From NCBI RefSeq assembly GCF_001050135.1, contig NZ_CP012040.1, positions 2,108,001 through 2,172,000 of the forward strand: a stretch of 64,000 bases of DNA, read 5' to 3'. Position 1 is the first letter of the stretch. Every line of letters starts with the position of its first letter. The notes below the pieces were generated by a model, which was given only the letters and a program-made list of their open reading frames with translations, searched no databases and was not told the origin of the DNA. Positions 62,874 through 64,000 of the stretch are shown in pieces. Both the position numbers and the translations under genes were made by a program. The DNA comes from Cyclobacterium amurskyense. Lineage in GTDB: Bacteria; Bacteroidota; Bacteroidia; Cytophagales; Cyclobacteriaceae.

Positions 62874-63992
62874 TCAATTTTCTAAGCTTACTTTTTGCGG
62901 ACTACCGTTATTTCCTTTGTCATCTTCTTCTTTACTAACCACAGGTTTTGAAGTCCACATGCCAAGCATCATGGCGAAAGAAGTCAATATAATTACTTGA
63001 ATGATCAATGAATCGTTGATTATAGATACTGACATTGCCACTGGAACACTCAGGTACAACAAGATAGTTACCAAACCTCTTGGAGAGATAAACATCAAAG
63101 GCAGGAGGTTTATTTTAAAAACCTTTAACACAAGGGCTCTAAGTAGGAATATTCCGGCGGTGATGGAAATGGACCAAATTAGTGTCTCCGAATTGAAAAG
63201 TTCATTGGTTTCGATTAGAAATCCGAATACAAGGAAGAAGAGGGTTCTTATCAAAAAGGTGAGTTCCATGGTCAACTCTTTGAATTTTTTAATTTCTTTT
63301 TTGAAGCTTTTGGTATGTAATTTTTTAACAACTACGCTTTGTTTCAACTGGTTGAGATTACCAATAAAGAGTCCAAAAAGAAGTATAAAGATAAGAGCAG
63401 GTAAATGGTAAAGTTCAGACACTGCAAAAATCAGCACGATCATTAAAATAATCGGGGCAAATTTAACAGGGTGTTTGATACGACTTAGCAAAAAAGCCAG
63501 CATTATGGTGGCAAAGAAGGTGACGATTAATATCATGACGATCTCCCCAAAGAAAAGGCCTAGGGTTTTTACATTCATGATCTTCTTTTCAAGTAGAAAA
63601 TTGAAAAGAAGCACCCCGAAAATATCAGAAACACTACTCTCGTACGTTACAAATTCACGGTTCTCAGTCCTTAAATTTTGAACAGAGGGGATGGCAATGG
63701 CACTGCTTATTATGGCAAATGGTATGGCGTTAAGCAAAGCAGTCTTAAATTCTACATCTCCAAAATATTGAATAGCATAGGCAAGACTAAAACTAATAAC
63801 GACAACAGGAATAATGGCGACTAAAATTGTTTTACCAACAAATGATAATTTAGAAGTATCAAAATCAAGTTCTAGTGCACCCTCTAAAACGATCAATACC
63901 AGTCCGATAGTACCTAAAAATGGCAATACTGTGGTAAGGTCCGGAATGTCTAAATCAAAAAAGACTGCTGCTTGGTTTGCTGACCAACCCAT
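62874..63992 (-). CDS. cation:proton antiporter (CPA family), 5' end beyond the window
   Basis: This sodium/hydrogen exchanger-type membrane protein has many transmembrane helices; 372 aa are seen. The frame stays open to base 64000 with no stop. The visible part begins mid-domain (GWSANQA, then LPFLGTIGLVLIVLEGALELDFD), so the true start is probably upstream of the window. Family marks are FAIISSAIAIPSV and YESSVSDIFGVLLFN (the Asp-containing core helix), and FISPRGLVTILLYLSVP. The cytoplasmic C-terminal tail is short and charged, without a TrkA domain. Ion specificity is not visible. Confidence 0.88.
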   Translation of the reverse strand: MGWSANQAAVFFDLDIPDLTTVLPFLGTIGLVLIVLEGALELDFDTSKLSFVGKTILVAIIPVVVISFSLAYAIQYFGDVEFKTALLNAIPFAIISSAIAIPSVQNLRTENREFVTYESSVSDIFGVLLFNFLLEKKIMNVKTLGLFFGEIVMILIVTFFATIMLAFLLSRIKHPVKFAPIILMIVLIFAVSELYHLPALIFILLFGLFIGNLNQLKQSVVVKKLHTKSFKKEIKKFKELTMELTFLIRTLFFLVFGFLIETNELFNSETLIWSISITAGIFLLRALVLKVFKINLLPLMFISPRGLVTILLYLSVPVAMSVSIINDSLIIQVIILTSFAMMLGMWTSKPVVSKEEDDKGNNGSPQKVSLEN

Positions 63993-64000
63993 TGCAAATA

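Overview
The window looks like a chromosomal segment of a free-living, probably marine or heterotrophic member of the Bacteroidota, most likely order Cytophagales (Cyclobacteriaceae-like). The support is a SusC/SusD pair, a run of nadK, an outer-membrane barrel gene, uppS, bamA and two ompH/skp genes, many lipoproteins with short lipoboxes, a GH97 enzyme, moderate AT-richness, and planctomycete-type PSD1/DUF1501 genes of the kind also found in Cyclobacteriaceae. The genus-level placement is inference; no rRNA gene is present.

Layout. 1-394: window edge and the first copy (R1) of a ~213-bp structured repeat. 395-5300: pdxJ plus an esterase, then a housekeeping run (YqeY, CvpA, PabA/TrpG amidotransferase, CBS protein, nadK). 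5368-10892: envelope biogenesis (barrel protein, uppS, bamA, two OmpH/Skp chaperones) closed by a strong terminator. 10922-17876: a looser accessory region with secreted or lipid-anchored proteins of unknown function, three repeat copies (R2, R3, R4), an IS3-family element sitting inside R4, and a winged-helix/HNH protein. 18193-30500: rnhA-trmN6, an S41 peptidase, a GH97 glycosidase, a nucleotide-sugar-type dehydratase/epimerase, sdaA, a DUF4160/DUF2442 pair, an AlkD-like protein, a PBP4-type peptidase, repeat R5 and palindromic repeats. 30503-35014: SusD/SusC. 35427-42637: cdd, a hydrolase, waaA, rsgA, a phosphoribosyltransferase, panB and monomeric icd.

42754-50104 is the most coherent accessory system. 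Two divergent operons carry a Gfo/Idh/MocA oxidoreductase, a sugar isomerase/epimerase, a lipoprotein cytochrome c and a DUF1080 lipoprotein on one side. The other side carries a NupG-like transporter, an iron-sulfur-type GMC dehydrogenase and its Tat-exported small subunit. Together they fit a periplasmic glucoside 3-dehydrogenase (3-keto-sugar) route: oxidation of C3 of a glycoside with electrons passed to cytochrome c, cleavage of the 3-keto-glycoside by DUF1080, uptake, and cytoplasmic isomerisation and reduction.

50221-64000: a secreted zincin, a TPR/SH3 protein, tRNA-Lys(UUU), a PSD1 (cytochrome-c-like/DUF1549/DUF1553) plus DUF1501 pair, a DUF2254 membrane protein, a small minus-strand cluster (quinone oxidoreductase-like, Crp/Fnr regulator, VOC protein, DUF4199), a Tat-exported D-threonine-aldolase-like PLP protein, and a cation/proton antiporter cut by the window edge.

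The most unusual non-coding signal is the dispersed repeat R1-R5. It has imperfect inverted ends, a nested central hairpin with a compensatory base change, one copy collapsed to just the two ends, one copy split by an IS, and all five copies in the same orientation. A second, unrelated 49-bp palindrome family occurs three times.
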